Of a DNA stretch of 64,000 bases, positions 35,281 to 44,240 are shown one piece after another. This DNA is from Nitrospira sp. (GTDB lineage: Bacteria; Nitrospirota; Nitrospiria; Nitrospirales; Nitrospiraceae). The stretch is taken from assembly GCA_024998685.1 (NCBI GenBank), contig JACOEH010000004.1, positions 62,001-126,000 on the forward strand, in the 5' to 3' direction. The notes under the pieces are model-generated. The model saw only the letters and a program-made list of their open reading frames with translations, ran no database searches and had not been told where the DNA came from. Numbering within the stretch: position 1 is the first letter of the stretch; every line of letters starts with the position of its first letter. A program made the position numbers and the translations under genes.

Positions 35281-36420
35281 TCACGGCTCAGTTCCTGGAC
35301 GAGCGGATCGCCATGCGTGCTCAGAACTCCTCCATAATATTGAGAGTACGTCTTTTATCATGGCTCTATTAAATTCTTCAGGCTGTTCGAACGGAGGGTG
35401 GTGGGCGGAGCGTTCGAACCAGATCAATCGCTTATACGGAGCTTCGATGGTATGGAAGTAGGAAGCGGCAAGTATCGCGGGCACTTGCCAATCGTAACGC
35501 CCGATCAAGAAAAATATGGGCATTGCGAATGTTGTGTACGCCGTCAGATCCAATTGTGAGAACTCCGGCCAGAGGTGCTCCAGTGAGAAGCGATTACCTC
35601 GTCCGAACAGAATCAGATCGATGAGATTCGCTTCGTCGGTGTTCAGTGCCGCCCAAATCAGTTTGCCGGTCGAAAGATCCGCATGAAAGGAACCGCCGAA
35701 CCGCTCCACCCAGCGGCGTGAGATCAACATTTCATCGACTGTGTGCGGAGGAGGTCCGACGGCATTCAGTTCCTTGGCCGCTTTCTCATTGTTTGCCGCC
35801 GTCGCCTGTCTCAGCGCGTAGTCGTACGAGAGTCGCTCACCTTGCGGCATGTCGGCCACTTGTCCGATTCCGACATAGGCCGCAACTTTTTCCGGATATT
35901 GAAAGGAGTAAATCGTGCCGAGGGCGGTCCCCCAGGATTCACCGAGCAGGACGACATTGTTTTTATGGAATCGTTTCCGGAGCAATTCGACGACTTCATC
36001 CAGGTCCAGGAGAAACTGTGCGATCGTCATGGATCCCGAAGGAATATCGTCATGAAAGGATCGTCCCGTGCCGCGTTGCTCCCAATTCACCACCAAGAAG
36101 TGCTGCTCCAGTTCTGAATTGAAATGACGATAGAGGGCCGCTTCACTGGCCCCCGGGCCCCCGTGCAAGATCAGTAAGGTAGGATTGTGTGTATCGATGC
36201 CTCGAAACCAAAGATGTTGTGGGATCCCGCCGATGGAAATGGTCTCCATGACCGCGATACTCCCAGGGACGACCCGTCCTTGGCTATCCCGAAAGGGAGC
36301 GGTGTGGGTACAACCATGCAGATAAAGCAAGAGAACAACCATCAGTGAAAAGAGTACGCACGCCGGCATTGAATCAAGTCGGTTCACGGTGTTCCTCGCC
36401 GAAGAGTGCCTATCGTCCAT
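35281..36420 (-). CDS. lipoprotein alpha/beta hydrolase, proline-iminopeptidase-like
   Basis: The 379-residue protein has an N-terminal hydrophobic segment ending in a lipobox (LLLYLHGC), so it is probably anchored in the envelope. The hydrolase fold shows the oxyanion motif LILHGGPGASE, the nucleophile elbow LLGESWGTALG, the acid IGRYDWQVPA and the His in FERSAHHPPFEQPEEF, in the correct order. HGGPG and GxSxG with W are typical of proline iminopeptidases and related amino-acyl hydrolases (S33). Substrate unknown. It lies 70 bp from the VOC gene on the same strand. Confidence 0.88.
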   Translation of the reverse strand: MDDRHSSARNTVNRLDSMPACVLFSLMVVLLLYLHGCTHTAPFRDSQGRVVPGSIAVMETISIGGIPQHLWFRGIDTHNPTLLILHGGPGASEAALYRHFNSELEQHFLVVNWEQRGTGRSFHDDIPSGSMTIAQFLLDLDEVVELLRKRFHKNNVVLLGESWGTALGTIYSFQYPEKVAAYVGIGQVADMPQGERLSYDYALRQATAANNEKAAKELNAVGPPPHTVDEMLISRRWVERFGGSFHADLSTGKLIWAALNTDEANLIDLILFGRGNRFSLEHLWPEFSQLDLTAYTTFAMPIFFLIGRYDWQVPAILAASYFHTIEAPYKRLIWFERSAHHPPFEQPEEFNRAMIKDVLSILWRSSEHAWRSARPGTEP

Positions 36421-36490
36421 GTTTGAGCGTTCAAGTCAACGATTCGCTGCACCTTCATTTTTCGGCGGGCATCGCCGGCCTCTCTACGGC

Positions 36491-36856
36491 TTATGGCCTG
36501 GTGAGTAATTCAAGCAGATGGCCGCTCGGGTCGCGGAAGTAAATACCTCGGCCACCGTTCCAATCATTCAGCTTCCGGTTTTCCGCATCCCACGGATGGC
36601 TGCCGTAGGCCAATCCGGCCGTCTGCACTCTCTTAAAAATGGCTTCGAATTCGTCATCACTCACATGAAAGGCATAGTGATGCGGGGCGAACGAATCATC
36701 CTGGTCGAAATCGAGCGTGAGTCTGTCATTCACCCTTACCGGAGCAAAATGTCCGGACGAACCTTCATACTGAAGCCCGAAGATGTCGGCAAAAAAGCGC
36801 GCCGACTTTTCCTTGTCGTTCGCGGGCACAATCGTATGGTTGAGTTCGATGGTCAT
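36491..36856 (-). CDS. VOC (glyoxalase-fold) family protein
   Basis: The 121-residue protein is one VOC module pair: ELNHTIVPANDKEKSARFFAD, then LDFDQDDSFAPHHYAFHVSD and GGRGIYFRDPSGHLLELLTRP. The metal-site positions H (in LNHTIV), H (in HHYAFH) and E (in LLELLT) are kept, so it could be a dioxygenase, isomerase or resistance protein. The start overlaps the stop of the upstream gene by a few bases, so the two are translated together. A truncated relic of a similar gene is at 47016-47054. Confidence 0.88.
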   Translation of the reverse strand: MTIELNHTIVPANDKEKSARFFADIFGLQYEGSSGHFAPVRVNDRLTLDFDQDDSFAPHHYAFHVSDDEFEAIFKRVQTAGLAYGSHPWDAENRKLNDWNGGRGIYFRDPSGHLLELLTRP

Positions 36857-37074
36857 GAATGGTCCCCATGTGTATCCAAGGTTCCATGTTCTATGAACGT
36901 CGCCAATTGCCGCATACTCTGCTCAAAGCGTGGTCTCCAATCTGCCTGTGATGCAAAATGTGCGGGATTCACCACGGACTGCCGATAAAGTTGGAGCGTC
37001 GATTGCGCCCATTCATTGGCGGCATCCGCGCCGTCTCGGGCGCAAAGCGTTGTCAACCGCGTCCATTCGCTCAT
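36853..37074 (-). CDS. small protein coupled to VOC gene
   Basis: The frame from the ATG at 37074 gives 73 residues; an earlier ATG at 37101 gives 82. The peptide (MSEWTRLTTLCARDGADAAN, then EWAQSTLQLYRQSVV, RPRFEQSMRQLATFIE) is predicted to be all helical with no signal peptide. Its stop overlaps the VOC start. I do not recognise it. Confidence 0.65.
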   Translation of the reverse strand: MSEWTRLTTLCARDGADAANEWAQSTLQLYRQSVVNPAHFASQADWRPRFEQSMRQLATFIEHGTLDTHGDHS

Positions 37075-37101
37075 GTTGCCGCCGTAGCAATCTTGTAACA
37101 T

Positions 37102-37544
37102 TCCAGATCTACCGGAGATGCCAACTAGGTGTATCCCTCAGAAGGCTCGTAGTTCGGCGACGGATGGCTGGCTCGTTCGATTCATTCGGACCAGTGATTT
37201 TCCGGGACGGCCCTATGCTCAGAGAAATGAACCATAAATGGCCGGATGCCTTGTCCCCTTCCAGACAATTTGTCCTCATAGTTTCCCTGTTTCCCTCTCA
37301 ATACGGCAAATCTGGACATGCTACACGAGAGACGCCGTTTCTCTGTCCCTGGCCTTTCATGCAGCATCAGGCGTCGGTCCACTTGCACCACGCACTTAGG
37401 TCTATATCTTGCGTGATTAGCTCGTTCAGTTTGGGATGCGCTCCATGCGAAATCGAGCCGGTCGGCCGACCGTGTGCCTGTCCTCATTGAAGAGGATAAA
37501 CCACGCGTAGGCTGCACAATTCAAATTTCAGCAAAGGAGAGACC
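37102..37544. other. 440-bp intergenic region, no gene seen
   Basis: Divergent spacer. On the minus strand the stretch near 37380-37440 can be read as HGAHPKLNELITQDIDL, which looks protein-like and may be a scrap of a lost gene, but no start or family supports it. Confidence 0.35.
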
Positions 37545-38408
37545 ATGCATCAGATGAGACTCACATCAACCGTCGCCGTCATCCTATCCACGGCGCTGCT
37601 TGGCAGCGCCTGTGCGCAGAATAGGAATCCGACCGATCGGCGGGTTACCAAAGCATCTGCGCCTCACAATCAGCAGCACCAGGCGCAGGCAACGAAAGTA
37701 GCCCAGAAGGATGACCAACAACTCTTGCAGGGGAACCAAACGGTATTCGGCAGGGTCGAAGCGGTCACGTCGGATCAGATTAAGGTCAACATCGGCGAAG
37801 TGCAGCCGCGATTTCTTCCATTGAAACCGGCTCAGGAAAAGAATTTCCCCGAGATCAAGCCGGGTGATGACTTGGTCATCACCGTCAACGAGCAGAATCT
37901 GATCGTCGATTATCATCCGGTGGGGTATACGTCCACCGACCACAAGATCGTCCAGGGCGCCATTGCAGACACGATGCCGGTAGGCCACGAGCGGGTCGTC
38001 ATCAGGAGCAAAGACGGAAAGGAACAAGCGTTTGAGGTGCGGTCTCAGGTGCGAAGCAAACTGGGCTCCATCCCGGTTGGGACACCGATGCTCTTCCTGA
38101 TCGATGAAACGAACAAAATAACCGACACGACGTTTGCCGGCCTCGATGCGGCGAAAGACGCGCAGAAGCGTCCGGAAGACAGGTCGTCGATCAAGGGAGC
38201 CAACCGGCAAGTTGACGGGACGGTCATCGAGCCGTTGAATGGTGATCGTATCACCATTAAGACCGGCGATGGAGAACGGCCGTTCGAAGTTCGTGAAATC
38301 ATGCAGGAGCGGCTCTCTAGTCTCCGCAAGGGAGAATCAGTCATTCTTCTCGTGGACAATGAGAACAAGGTGGTGGACATTGCCGTCCCACCGGCATCAG
38401 CACGGTAA
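37545..38408 (+). CDS. exported protein with three GxVxxV-type beta modules
   Basis: AAAGGAGAG lies 4 nt before the ATG. A lipoprotein-like signal (LLGSACAQ) is followed by three copies of a 60-70-residue module: VFGRVEAVTSDQIKVNIG ... IKPGDDLVITVNEQNLIVDY; VQGAIADTMPVGHERVVIRS ... IPVGTPMLFLIDETNKITD; VDGTVIEPLNGDRITIKTG ... LRKGESVILLVDNENKVVD. Each has a G-x-V/I strand, two further strands, a Lys/Pro-Gly-Asp/Glu turn and a final hydrophobic pair. The single-module relatives are at 507-938 and 33224-33631. Function unknown; probably periplasmic or outer-membrane anchored. Confidence 0.78.
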   Translation: MHQMRLTSTVAVILSTALLGSACAQNRNPTDRRVTKASAPHNQQHQAQATKVAQKDDQQLLQGNQTVFGRVEAVTSDQIKVNIGEVQPRFLPLKPAQEKNFPEIKPGDDLVITVNEQNLIVDYHPVGYTSTDHKIVQGAIADTMPVGHERVVIRSKDGKEQAFEVRSQVRSKLGSIPVGTPMLFLIDETNKITDTTFAGLDAAKDAQKRPEDRSSIKGANRQVDGTVIEPLNGDRITIKTGDGERPFEVREIMQERLSSLRKGESVILLVDNENKVVDIAVPPASAR

Positions 38409-38541
38409 ATGGATGGAGGCCGGCGGCTTCTCCGTATGCGAGGCCGAAACAGCGCTTCGCTGAGAATAGCTTTATTGGAAACACTCCGTCAAAGACCGGG
38501 CTTTCAGCCGACACTGCTATCGTTTTGGACTCTACCCGGAA

Positions 38542-38703
38542 CTCGCGCGCGACATCATCTTCGGACGTCAGATCGACCGGTACAAAATGCACGTTTGGAT
38601 GGGCCTCCGACGGCGGTGTCCGGTCGAATCCGACGACGTTATAAGAATCGGCAAGACATGCGACCACCGCGGCGCCTATGAGTCCACTGCTTCCGGTCCT
38701 TAT
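38542..38703 (-). pseudogene. relic of an NAD(P)-dependent epimerase/dehydratase gene
   Basis: Without a start codon the frame reads IRTGSSGLIGAAVVACLADS, YNVVGFDRTPPSEAHP and NVHFVPVDLTSEDDVARE: the TGSSGLIG nucleotide-binding turn, the acidic end of strand 2 and the VDLTSxxDV strand of extended SDR enzymes. Coding similarity fades on both sides, so only the first 55 residues of the Rossmann fold remain. Confidence 0.7.
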
Positions 38704-38851
38704 CCCGGTCTGGTTTGCCGTTGCGGAGGACGCTAGATTTGACTCAGGAATGTTTCCTTGCCCTTATCTCTTCTCTCCTTCACTGTTGCCACCGCGGGAA
38801 TATCTTCCCCTTGGCGGCGGTGTTCATCAATACCTACATACCTATTCGGTT

Positions 38852-39304
38852 CTACCGACCGGGCATGCCGCTGCTTCCCGGACTCTCCGTACGACCGGCG
38901 CCGGGTTGGGATGGGCTGACAGATTCCGTTCCAGCGCTGGGCATGCCGGTGCTCCCCGGGCTTTCCGTACGACCGGGGCCGCGTGAGGATGGGCTGATCG
39001 ATTCCTCCCTAGGGCTGGGAATGCCGGTGTTCCCCGGACTTTCCGTGCGACCGGGGCCGGGTCTGGATGGGCTGATCGTATCCCTTCTGCCGCCGCCGAG
39101 GCTTCCCGAACCACCGGGACTTCCCGGTGAACCCATACCGGAACCGCTCGCTTGTGCAACCAGGGAATTCGGCATCGTTTGAGGAAACTGATCGCGGACG
39201 ATGGCGGATCCACGCCAATCGAACCCTTCAGCTGATCGTGCATTGTCATTCGATCCTCTGTCCGCGTCTGATAGTAGGGATGCGATCATCATTAATTCCA
39301 ACAT
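38852..39304 (-). CDS. Gly/Ser/Pro-rich protein with three 26-30-residue repeats
   Basis: GGAGGATAACC precedes the ATG at 39304 (SD spacing 6). The 150-residue product has a short hydrophobic start, then from about residue 52 a low-complexity region with repeats of the type GPGRTESPGNTGIPSPREES, each starting G(P/A)GRTESPG and followed by ISPS or VSPS. The opposite strand is also open for 155 codons, a by-product of the repeats. No family is recognised; a disordered secreted or surface protein is possible. Confidence 0.55.
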   Translation of the reverse strand: MLELMMIASLLSDADRGSNDNARSAEGFDWRGSAIVRDQFPQTMPNSLVAQASGSGMGSPGSPGGSGSLGGGRRDTISPSRPGPGRTESPGNTGIPSPREESISPSSRGPGRTESPGSTGMPSAGTESVSPSQPGAGRTESPGSSGMPGR

Positions 39305-39594
39305 GGTTATCCTCCGTTCAATACAGACGATTTAATAGTTTAGTAATTTAGCTCTCGGGCAAAACATGGGCCGGTGACGTGAACGAGTGAAGGCACTCCT
39401 GAGCTGCTGTCGGCTTATATTTTATTTCAGGAATTCGTTCAGTCACTACCACTCGCCCAACAGTGATTTCATCGCATCCTCCTCTTTTGATGAACGTGTA
39501 ACGAATGGATCAGATGTCCCATCATACTCGGATCGAACGATATTACGGCACTGGGACGGTCCTGAGTCTCTCTTTACACGCGCATAGTTGGTCT

Positions 39595-39610
39595 CTAGGG
39601 TGAACCCTAG
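39595..39610. promoter_or_regulatory. 16-bp palindrome CTAGGGT-GA-ACCCTAG
   Basis: The arms CTAGGGT and ACCCTAG are perfectly complementary over 7 bp with a 2-bp spacer. Close variants stand upstream of the hybrid kinases at 51255-51270 and 54369-54383, so this may be the binding site of a shared regulator. Confidence 0.5.
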
Positions 39611-39670
39611 TTTTTAGCCAACCGGTCAGGAGCATGCTATGGACTGATTGTTTCACGTTGATCACCATAA

Positions 39671-39752
39671 AAAAGCTCCGTCCTTTTTCAAGGGCGGAGC
39701 TTCCGAAGAGGCAACTTTTACATTATGCTCGGATAACGTTTCCGCTATGCAT
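39671..39752 (-). repeat. hairpin-bearing dispersed repeat, copy 2
   Basis: Second copy of the 3917-3999 element. The 13-bp stem (39673-39685 with 39690-39702, one G-U pair) has a TTTC loop and is followed on the minus strand by TTTTTT, a proper intrinsic terminator, downstream of the CDF relic. The base change in the stem is compatible with pairing. Confidence 0.75.
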
Positions 39753-39843
39753 TCACAATGTTTCCATTGCCTGCTCTGATCGTACTGTATCGCGTTCAGA
39801 TGTCGTCCGGTACTAGGACAGGTCCTAAGATGCGCGCAGCAGG

Positions 39844-40180
39844 TCAATCCGCATCGACTCTCCGTTGCTTTTGACTGAGCGCCTTCCGTTCACCGGCGTG
39901 TACAACACCGGCTTCGATATAGATATGCTTGTGGGTCAGCGCTCTCGCCAATCAGTAATCCGTTGCTCTCATATACCAGCAATACCGCGACTGTCGTCAG
40001 AATGACGCCGATCATAATCGACGCGGCGCCGTCCAAATAGGGATTGTTGAAATAATGCGCCAGGAAAATTCCCACAAAGGTGACGATCAAGCCAAGCAAC
40101 GCAGCGGCATCTTCGAACGGCACGGTAAAGATTGGGGGGCCTTTGCTGGTCTTCACCGATCGCGGCATAAATGGCCGCTC
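39844..40180 (-). pseudogene. relic of a second CDF cation transporter gene
   Basis: One frame reads PFEDAAALLGLIVTFVGIFL, AHYFNNPYLDGAASIMIGV and VLLVYESNGLLIGESADP, matching residues about 170-235 of the intact CDF at 20127-21056 (LLEDSVALLG, QNPYFDGGASMAIGV, SKGLLIGEGVD). In another frame the C-terminal end survives (THKHIYIEAG to a stop at 39844, against ITQIYIEAES). Helices I-IV and most of the cytoplasmic domain are gone. Confidence 0.8.
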
Positions 40181-40366
40181 TTGACCCTGATGCCATAGGA
40201 ATTCATCTGAGAGATGACGCTATACTCCGATGGTCAACGCTGTGCGCGATGAAAGCGGCTAAGCACACCAGAACACCTGACATGGTCATCCCCTCTGCCC
40301 CCGTGATGAAGCAGCGGGTCAAAAACGATTTGGATGAAATCCTGTAGGACTACCGACGAGTTCCTC

Positions 40367-40420
40367 TTACGCAGCTTGTCCAACGTATTGCTCAGGATTG
40401 GCATCGAAAGTCGTGGGCTG
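40367..40420 (-). pseudogene. possible C-terminal scrap of a YHS-domain gene
   Basis: The minus-strand frame ends FDANPEQYVGQAA followed by a stop, the usual tail of YHS proteins (compare FDIHPSQYAGQAT in the intact gene at 47248-47406). The Cys pairs that should come before are scrambled (CGHSVRDKCPAC). Weak. Confidence 0.35.
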
Positions 40421-40560
40421 TGTTTCCAAGAAACAAGCGGGACATTTGTCGCGGACAGAATGGCCGCACAAGAACGTGGCGGACATCATGGATGTCTGTT
40501 CGCCGGACAAGACCGTGCAAGTCGACAGCGAAGGCCCGCCATCTTGACTTTGCCGGTTTA

Positions 40561-42969
40561 TCAAGCCGTTCCTTGGTTCGTTTCCGTGCGATCCGAGGAC
40601 CTCCCATTCGGTCGTACAACGGACGGAGCAGCGGGCGAGAGCCGAATCTCTTGATCTTCATGATTCAACGCCAGCCCGCTGCCGGCTCTCAACGTATAGC
40701 GAGTGACATCTTGGCGGACATCGATCTCGAGACTCTGTCCTTGAAATGCAAGCTTGAATCGGAGACAGTCCAACTGTTCCGGCAAGGCCGGCCGGAAGCT
40801 CAATCTACCGCTGTAGCCGCGCAGTCCAGCAAACCCATAAACGAACACCATCCACACTCCCCCCATGGCGGCAATATGGCAGCCGTCTTTGACATTGCCC
40901 GCGACATCGCCCAAATCCATCAGCGTCGCCACTCTCGCGTACGCCAGGGCCTTCGCCATGTCGCCGACCTCGGCGGCCATGATGCTTTGGATGCAGGGTG
41001 AGAGTGACGAGTCTCCGGTCGTGATGGGATCATAAAATTCGAAGTTTCGTCGCTTCAGCTCCGGAGAGAATTCATGGCCGAGCAGCAGCATGGCCAGCAC
41101 GAGATCGGCCTGTTTGATGATCTGATATCGATAGATGGTGAGCGGATGATAGTAGAGCAGCAGCGGATACTTCTCCGACGGCACGTGTTTGAAGTCCCAT
41201 GGTTCTTCTTCCAAAAACTCATCGTCTTGCGGAGTGATCTTCAGACTTTTATCGTAAGGCACATACATGAGGTCGGCGGCCCGCTTCCAATCCTCCACCT
41301 CGGAGGCCTCCAGCCGGGTCTTGTGCTCCAGCGCGGTGAATAAATCCGGCCGTCGTTCTCGCACCTTTTCGACCGTCTCGGCGGCGTATCGGAGATTCTC
41401 GCGGGCCATCAGATTGGTATAGACATTGTTATTGACCATCGTACTGTATTCATCGGGGCCGGTCACACAATGAATGCAGAATTTACCTTCTTGGCGCAGC
41501 GAATAGAAACCGAGCGACAGCCATAACCTGGCGGTTTCGACCAACATCTCCACCCCTTCATCGAAAAGAAACTCCTCATCGCCGGTCGCCTGCACGTATT
41601 TTTTCAGCGCATACATAATGTCGGCATTGATGTGATACTGGGCGGTCCCTGCGGCATAATATGCCGACGCCTCCTCTCCGTTGATCGTCCTCCACGGATA
41701 CATGGCCCCTCGTTGATTCAACTGCCGCGCCCGCTCGCGTGCCTTGTCCAACATGCCGTGACGGAACCGCAGCAGATTTTTGGCGATCCGCGGCGCGGTA
41801 TAGATCAAAAACGGCAATACATAGATTTCGCCGTCCCAGAAGTAGTGCCCTTCATAGGCGGTCCCCGTCAGCCCTTTCGCCGGCACCCCCATGTTCCCTA
41901 CGCGCGCGGACGCTTGCAGGACATGGAACAGATTGAATCGGATGGCCTGTTGGACGGAAGTCGTGGAGGCATTGGCTCGCGCCGGATTCGTTGTGACGGT
42001 GACGTCGCTTCGTTGCCAGAAATCTTCCATGTACCGCTCTTGGCCGACAAGCAGAGCAGGAAACCCGTCGGCGACCGCCCGGTCCAATGTACGTTCCACA
42101 CGCGCGCACATCTCCTCCGGAGGCGCCGTGTGGCTCGTATGATAAGCCATGTACTTCACCAGGGTGATCGGCTGGCCGGGCTTTGCATCGATGGTCGCGA
42201 CTACCTGACCTGCATCTTCCGTGTAATGAGTCGTCCACGTCGTCTGGCAGGAAGTATCTATGACATGATCGATCGCGCAGGAAAGTATCATTCCGCTCTT
42301 GTTCGTGGCGTGACAGAGGACGATCCGCCGGTCTTTCGCATAGCTGATCCGGTGATGCAGGACTTTCCCGACAAACACCTTCGATTGTCGAGGGTCATGG
42401 CTGTTTCGTCTCGGCGCGGGCTCGTTCGCGATCATTTCGGCGGAGAGTACGATCGGAGCGGCCGCGTCCAACATCGTCACCTGATAGAAAATGGCCGCCA
42501 GATGGCGGTGCTCGAAGGACACCAGCCGGCGCGATGTGATCGAGACGCGCTTTCCCGCCGGCGTTTCCCAAAGAATGTCGCGGTCCAGTGTCCCGGACTG
42601 CATATTCAATCGTCGATTGAAACTCCTGACATTGGCATGAGGAAGCCAAAACGGTTCATCGTCCACATACAGCTTGATGATCTTGGTGTCGGTCGCATTG
42701 ACGATCGTTTGCCCGGCCGTCGCCAGGCCATAGGCCCCTTCGGGATATACGATGGGCCAGCTCTCGTAAAAACCGTTGATAAAGGTACCGTTCTGACCGA
42801 TCGGTCCTCCTTCCTCGAAGCAGCCTCGCATCCCGAGATAGCCGTTTCCAAGCGCAAACATGGTCTCGCCTTGCTCGAGTAAGTCGGGCATGAACCGTTT
42901 CTCGATGAGACTCCACTCATCCGGAGGATAGATATGAGGCGGCGGGCGGAATTGAGGTCGATGGAGCAT
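40561..42969 (-). CDS. GH65 disaccharide phosphorylase (trehalose/maltose/kojibiose type)
   Basis: The 802-residue enzyme has the N-terminal super-sandwich domain (LIEKRFMPDLLEQGETMFAL, GNGYLGMRGCFEEG) and the (alpha/alpha)6 barrel with GLTGTAYEGHYFWDGEIY, YPWRTINGEEAS, and HCVTGPDEYSTMVNNNVYTN, where the Glu in GPDEY is the general acid of GH65. GH65 phosphorylases split a glucose disaccharide with phosphate, giving beta-glucose 1-phosphate. The gene directly upstream, 4 bp away, encodes beta-phosphoglucomutase, which converts exactly this product; the pair is the classical inverting-phosphorylase pathway. Trehalose is the likely substrate because treZ is nearby in the window (inference). 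Cytoplasmic. Confidence 0.9.
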   Translation of the reverse strand: MLHRPQFRPPPHIYPPDEWSLIEKRFMPDLLEQGETMFALGNGYLGMRGCFEEGGPIGQNGTFINGFYESWPIVYPEGAYGLATAGQTIVNATDTKIIKLYVDDEPFWLPHANVRSFNRRLNMQSGTLDRDILWETPAGKRVSITSRRLVSFEHRHLAAIFYQVTMLDAAAPIVLSAEMIANEPAPRRNSHDPRQSKVFVGKVLHHRISYAKDRRIVLCHATNKSGMILSCAIDHVIDTSCQTTWTTHYTEDAGQVVATIDAKPGQPITLVKYMAYHTSHTAPPEEMCARVERTLDRAVADGFPALLVGQERYMEDFWQRSDVTVTTNPARANASTTSVQQAIRFNLFHVLQASARVGNMGVPAKGLTGTAYEGHYFWDGEIYVLPFLIYTAPRIAKNLLRFRHGMLDKARERARQLNQRGAMYPWRTINGEEASAYYAAGTAQYHINADIMYALKKYVQATGDEEFLFDEGVEMLVETARLWLSLGFYSLRQEGKFCIHCVTGPDEYSTMVNNNVYTNLMARENLRYAAETVEKVRERRPDLFTALEHKTRLEASEVEDWKRAADLMYVPYDKSLKITPQDDEFLEEEPWDFKHVPSEKYPLLLYYHPLTIYRYQIIKQADLVLAMLLLGHEFSPELKRRNFEFYDPITTGDSSLSPCIQSIMAAEVGDMAKALAYARVATLMDLGDVAGNVKDGCHIAAMGGVWMVFVYGFAGLRGYSGRLSFRPALPEQLDCLRFKLAFQGQSLEIDVRQDVTRYTLRAGSGLALNHEDQEIRLSPAAPSVVRPNGRSSDRTETNQGTA

Positions 42970-42973
42970 AGGG

Positions 42974-43783
42974 TTATCGGGAGCGCCGTTCAGTTCTTTG
43001 CCGCGGCGCGGGAAAGGGTTCGGTTTCCGATTCGGACGGCAGCATCTCGGCCAAATCGGCCACGACGATATCCGCCCCCTGTTGCCGCAATGCGTCGGCC
43101 TGATTCTGCCGATTCACGCCGATCACAAGACCGAACCCACCGGCCCGTCCGGCCAGGACACCCGCCAGGGCATCTTCGATCACGATCGCCTTTGCCGGCA
43201 AAACACCCAAACGCCTGGCCGCTTCGAGAAACATATCCGGAGCCGGTTTTCCGTGAAGATGAAGACGATCGATCTCGTGTCCGTCGATGCGTGTTTCAAA
43301 CAGCGGCGCCAAGCCGGCACTCTGGATGATTTCACGGCAATGATGGCTGGACGACACCACGGCTGTTTTCAAACCCGCGGCCCTTGCCGCGTGAAGATAC
43401 CGCACTGTGCCGGGGTACACGACCACACCGGTCTCGCGAAAGCACCGGTCAAAGTATTCATCTTTCTTGTTTCCCAACCCATAGATCGTTTCCCGATCAG
43501 GACCATCGTCCGGCGAGCCGGGTGGAAGGGTTAAGCTGCGCGACTTCAGAAAGTCCTTTACTCCGTCGTATCGCGATTTGCCGTCTACATACACTCGATA
43601 GTCTCTTGCGAGATCGAACGGCTCATACCCGGATTGTGTGCGCGCGGCGAGTGTTTTCAAATACTCATCAAACAATCGCTTCCATGCGGCGGCGTGCAAG
43701 GCGGCCGTCTCAGTGATGACGCCGTCCATGTCGAACAAGACGGCATCGAAATTCGTCAATCTGTGCCGGTCAATCTGATTCAT
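42974..43783 (-). CDS. beta-phosphoglucomutase family HAD enzyme
   Basis: The 269-residue protein has the HAD nucleophile motif VLFDMDGVITETAALHAAAW (DxD), a helical cap with DYRVYVDGKSRYDGVKDFL, motif 2 AVVSSSHHCREI, and motif 3/4 HGKPAPDMFLEAARRLG and AIVIEDALAGVLAG. The cap sequence with YVDGKxRxxG is the substrate loop of beta-PGM. It isomerises beta-glucose 1-phosphate to glucose 6-phosphate. It is 40-50 residues longer than the usual enzyme, with an insertion in the cap as in the actinobacterial/Nitrospira type. An in-frame TTG 9 nt upstream is possible. GH65 follows in the same operon. Confidence 0.9.
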   Translation of the reverse strand: MNQIDRHRLTNFDAVLFDMDGVITETAALHAAAWKRLFDEYLKTLAARTQSGYEPFDLARDYRVYVDGKSRYDGVKDFLKSRSLTLPPGSPDDGPDRETIYGLGNKKDEYFDRCFRETGVVVYPGTVRYLHAARAAGLKTAVVSSSHHCREIIQSAGLAPLFETRIDGHEIDRLHLHGKPAPDMFLEAARRLGVLPAKAIVIEDALAGVLAGRAGGFGLVIGVNRQNQADALRQQGADIVVADLAEMLPSESETEPFPAPRQRTERRSR

Positions 43784-44240
43784 GGGATGCAAGGAGATAG
43801 TCTCGTATAAGGCGGATGACGTTCGAGAGGCGCGACACAGGGCTTCTGCAACGCTATGGGGTCATAGTCATTCTTCCTGCCACGCTTCGACAGTTTGTTT
43901 GATGTCTATAACCAAGGTATTGATCGCGGCAACCGCCAGCAACTCCAGTTTTTTTACCACAACAGATCGCTCCTGTTCCATAGACTAGGTAATTCTCCAG
44001 CAGGCTGTGGAAACATCCTCCATTCATTCTTCAAGAACTCCTCAGGACCAACGGAGCGGTCTTTCCACGTCGACTTGAGTCCGATTTCCAGGGATAGCAC
44101 CAGTTACGTCATCATGACGGCGATGGCTAGGATGGAAGACGTCGCCACGAGACCGAGACTTTTTGGCGCGCGACAACGATGGAAGCGTGGGGGTGGGGTA
44201 TGGTAAGAGACGAAGCGGTATGAGGCAATGCTGACTCATC
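43784..44240. other. 450-bp intergenic region, no gene seen
   Basis: Divergent spacer between the beta-PGM operon and the universal stress gene. Open frames here have no ribosome sites and no recognisable peptide. A CTAGG occurs at about 43985. Confidence 0.45.

Larger units (their letters stand above)
39305..39843. other. 540-bp intergenic region with repeat element and palindrome
   Basis: No gene is supported. It holds the palindrome at 39595-39610 and the hairpin repeat copy 2 at 39671-39752. The stretch ATATTACGGCACTGGGACGG at about 39539 recurs in near-identical form at about 59100 in front of the last kinase gene. Confidence 0.5.

Noticed and set aside
38715-39182. 155-codon plus-strand frame rich in GLSVRPGP repeats
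   Set aside because: It is the antisense of the repeat region of the minus-strand gene 38852-39304, which has the better ribosome site; GC-rich repeats keep both strands open.
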